From Rectinema subterraneum (GTDB lineage Bacteria > Spirochaetota > Spirochaetia > Treponematales > Rectinemataceae): a stretch of DNA of 34,563 nt. Positions within the stretch are counted from its first letter, which is position 1. The number at the start of each line of letters is the position of its first letter. The stretch spans positions 1 to 34,563 of the forward strand of contig WESA01000033.1 in the NCBI GenBank assembly GCA_009768935.1, written 5' to 3'. This document shows, piece after piece, positions 33,563-34,563 of the stretch. Below the pieces are notes generated by a model. That model was not told the DNA's origin and made no database searches. It saw only the letters and a program-made list of their open reading frames with translations. Made by a program: the position numbers and the translations under genes.

Positions 33563-34563
33563 GTGCACTGGTTTGCCTTTTGTCCCAATCCGAACTGTTC
33601 CTACCATCACGAGGCACCTGCCTCGCCCTGGGCCTATGCGATTGGCTGGTATGCTACCAAGGCCTTCGGGAAGGTGCGCCGGTTTCGTTGTACGCGCTGC
33701 GGAAAAAGCTTTTCCACCCAGACGTACTCGACGCACTACTATCTCAAGCGCATTGTCTCGTACCGGGATGTGCTCTATAGGCTGGTAGGCGGGGAGAGCC
33801 TACGGGGGATGAGTCGCGCGCTCGGGTGCTCGCTTTCGCTGCTTACGACTCGTATCGACCGACTGGCTCGCCAGGGTATTGCACTCCACGCCCGGATGCT
33901 GCACGCTCGGCGAGGCAAGGAAGACATCTGTATCGACGGCTTTGTCTCCTTCGACTGCTCGCAGTACTTCCCGAGCGAAATCCCCATTGCGGTGGGACGG
34001 ACAAGCGGCTTCGTGCTCGATGTCAGTCACTGCACACGAAAACGTTCAGGGAGCATGCGGCAGGACCAGAAGGCGAAGGCACAGGCGCTCTATTCGACGA
34101 TTCGGCTCGAACGGGGTGGGATCGGCCGGTCATTCAGGGAGGTGCTGGCGACGAGCCTTGCTGTGCAGCCGCCACAGCCTCAGCGGCCCTTCGTGCTGAT
34201 CACCGATGAGAAGCCCGACTATGCGCGCCTCGTGCGGAAGCTTGCAGTCTACTGGGGTGAGGGAGGAGGGCGACTCGTGCACCTGAGGATTGCTTCACAC
34301 TTGCCACGGACGATCCACAATCCACTCTTTTCTTCGAACTACACCGATCGCGAGCTCAGAAAGGACCTGGCGAACCACCATCGTGAGAGTGTCTGCTTCA
34401 ACCGCAATGTCGCAAACGGCATGCTGCGCCTCTGGGCCTACCTTATGTGGCACAACTACTTAAAGCCCTACCGTATCCGCTGGCCGAAAGGCCGAAGACC
34501 CGCCACCCATGCCGAGGCGAGCGGCATCGATGCAACTGCGCTCGAGAACGTATATAGAAGCTT
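33563..34563 (+). CDS. Zinc-ribbon DDE transposase-like protein, open at window end
   Basis: The frame runs from GTG 33563 to the window end without a stop (333 codons), so the C-terminus is missing. AAGGAGGG at 33550-33557 gives a strong start. The N-terminus has a zinc ribbon (Cys 7, Cys 12, Cys 43, Cys 46) followed by a helix-turn-helix (YRLVGGESLRGMSRALGCS). Possible DDE residues are Asp 125 (CIDGF), Asp 215 (ITDEK) and Glu 275 (NHHRESVCFNRN), the last in a helix ending WAYLMWHNYLKPYR. This layout resembles IS1-like and related transposases, but I cannot assign a family. Confidence 0.72.
   Translation, partial: MHWFAFCPNPNCSYHHEAPASPWAYAIGWYATKAFGKVRRFRCTRCGKSFSTQTYSTHYYLKRIVSYRDVLYRLVGGESLRGMSRALGCSLSLLTTRIDRLARQGIALHARMLHARRGKEDICIDGFVSFDCSQYFPSEIPIAVGRTSGFVLDVSHCTRKRSGSMRQDQKAKAQALYSTIRLERGGIGRSFREVLATSLAVQPPQPQRPFVLITDEKPDYARLVRKLAVYWGEGGGRLVHLRIASHLPRTIHNPLFSSNYTDRELRKDLANHHRESVCFNRNVANGMLRLWAYLMWHNYLKPYRIRWPKGRRPATHAEASGIDATALENVYRS

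Overview
The window looks like a chromosomal segment of a spirochaete (Spirochaetales, Treponema- or Rectinema-like). This is inferred from gene content: an isoleucyl-tRNA synthetase of the eukaryote-like type known from spirochaetes, a large repeat-rich LysM lipoprotein, enzyme I of the PTS next to der, and an insertion sequence whose long target duplication fits the IS1202-like group. Base composition is near half G+C. No tRNA, rRNA or CRISPR array was recognised.

Layout. 1-5173 (+): the end of an M23 peptidase, then a tight run ptsI, der, a MerR-like regulator and an M18 aminopeptidase. 5174-5331 is a convergent intergenic stretch with a copy of a dispersed 19-bp repeat, a structured segment and a bidirectional terminator. 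5332-9810: a LysM lipoprotein with about six internal repeats (-), divergent from a DUF3298-type lipoprotein (+). 9924-18889 (-): ileS, preceded by an envelope cluster made of a membrane protein, a winged-helix regulator, an ABC ATPase, two MacB/LolC-like permeases, a LolA-like periplasmic protein and a beta-barrel-like protein without a signal peptide. The cluster starts from a near-consensus promoter with a candidate operator at its start point. 19092-23078: a DUF4097-like beta-repeat protein (+), a long-chain acyl-CoA synthetase (-) and a tRNA-dihydrouridine synthase (-).

23156-26811: an IS1202-like element with a 17-bp target duplication sits directly against the -35 box of the ribosome-biogenesis operon rpsP-khpA-rimM-trmD-rplS. 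The leader of that operon can fold as a hairpin whose loop pairs with a downstream segment (H-type pseudoknot candidate). 26955-27986 (+): yraN and two unrecognised small proteins, chained by overlaps. 27994-33468: serS (-) divergent from prfA-prmC-rsh (+). 33563-34563: a zinc-ribbon DDE transposase-like gene, open at the window end.

Most genes are housekeeping genes for translation and tRNA modification. The points of most interest are the rpsP leader and its IS neighbour, the stringent-response enzyme with a degraded hydrolase site, the self-regulated-looking envelope export operon, the three-copy dispersed repeat found beside both mobile genes, and two promoters placed so close to start codons that leaderless transcripts are expected.
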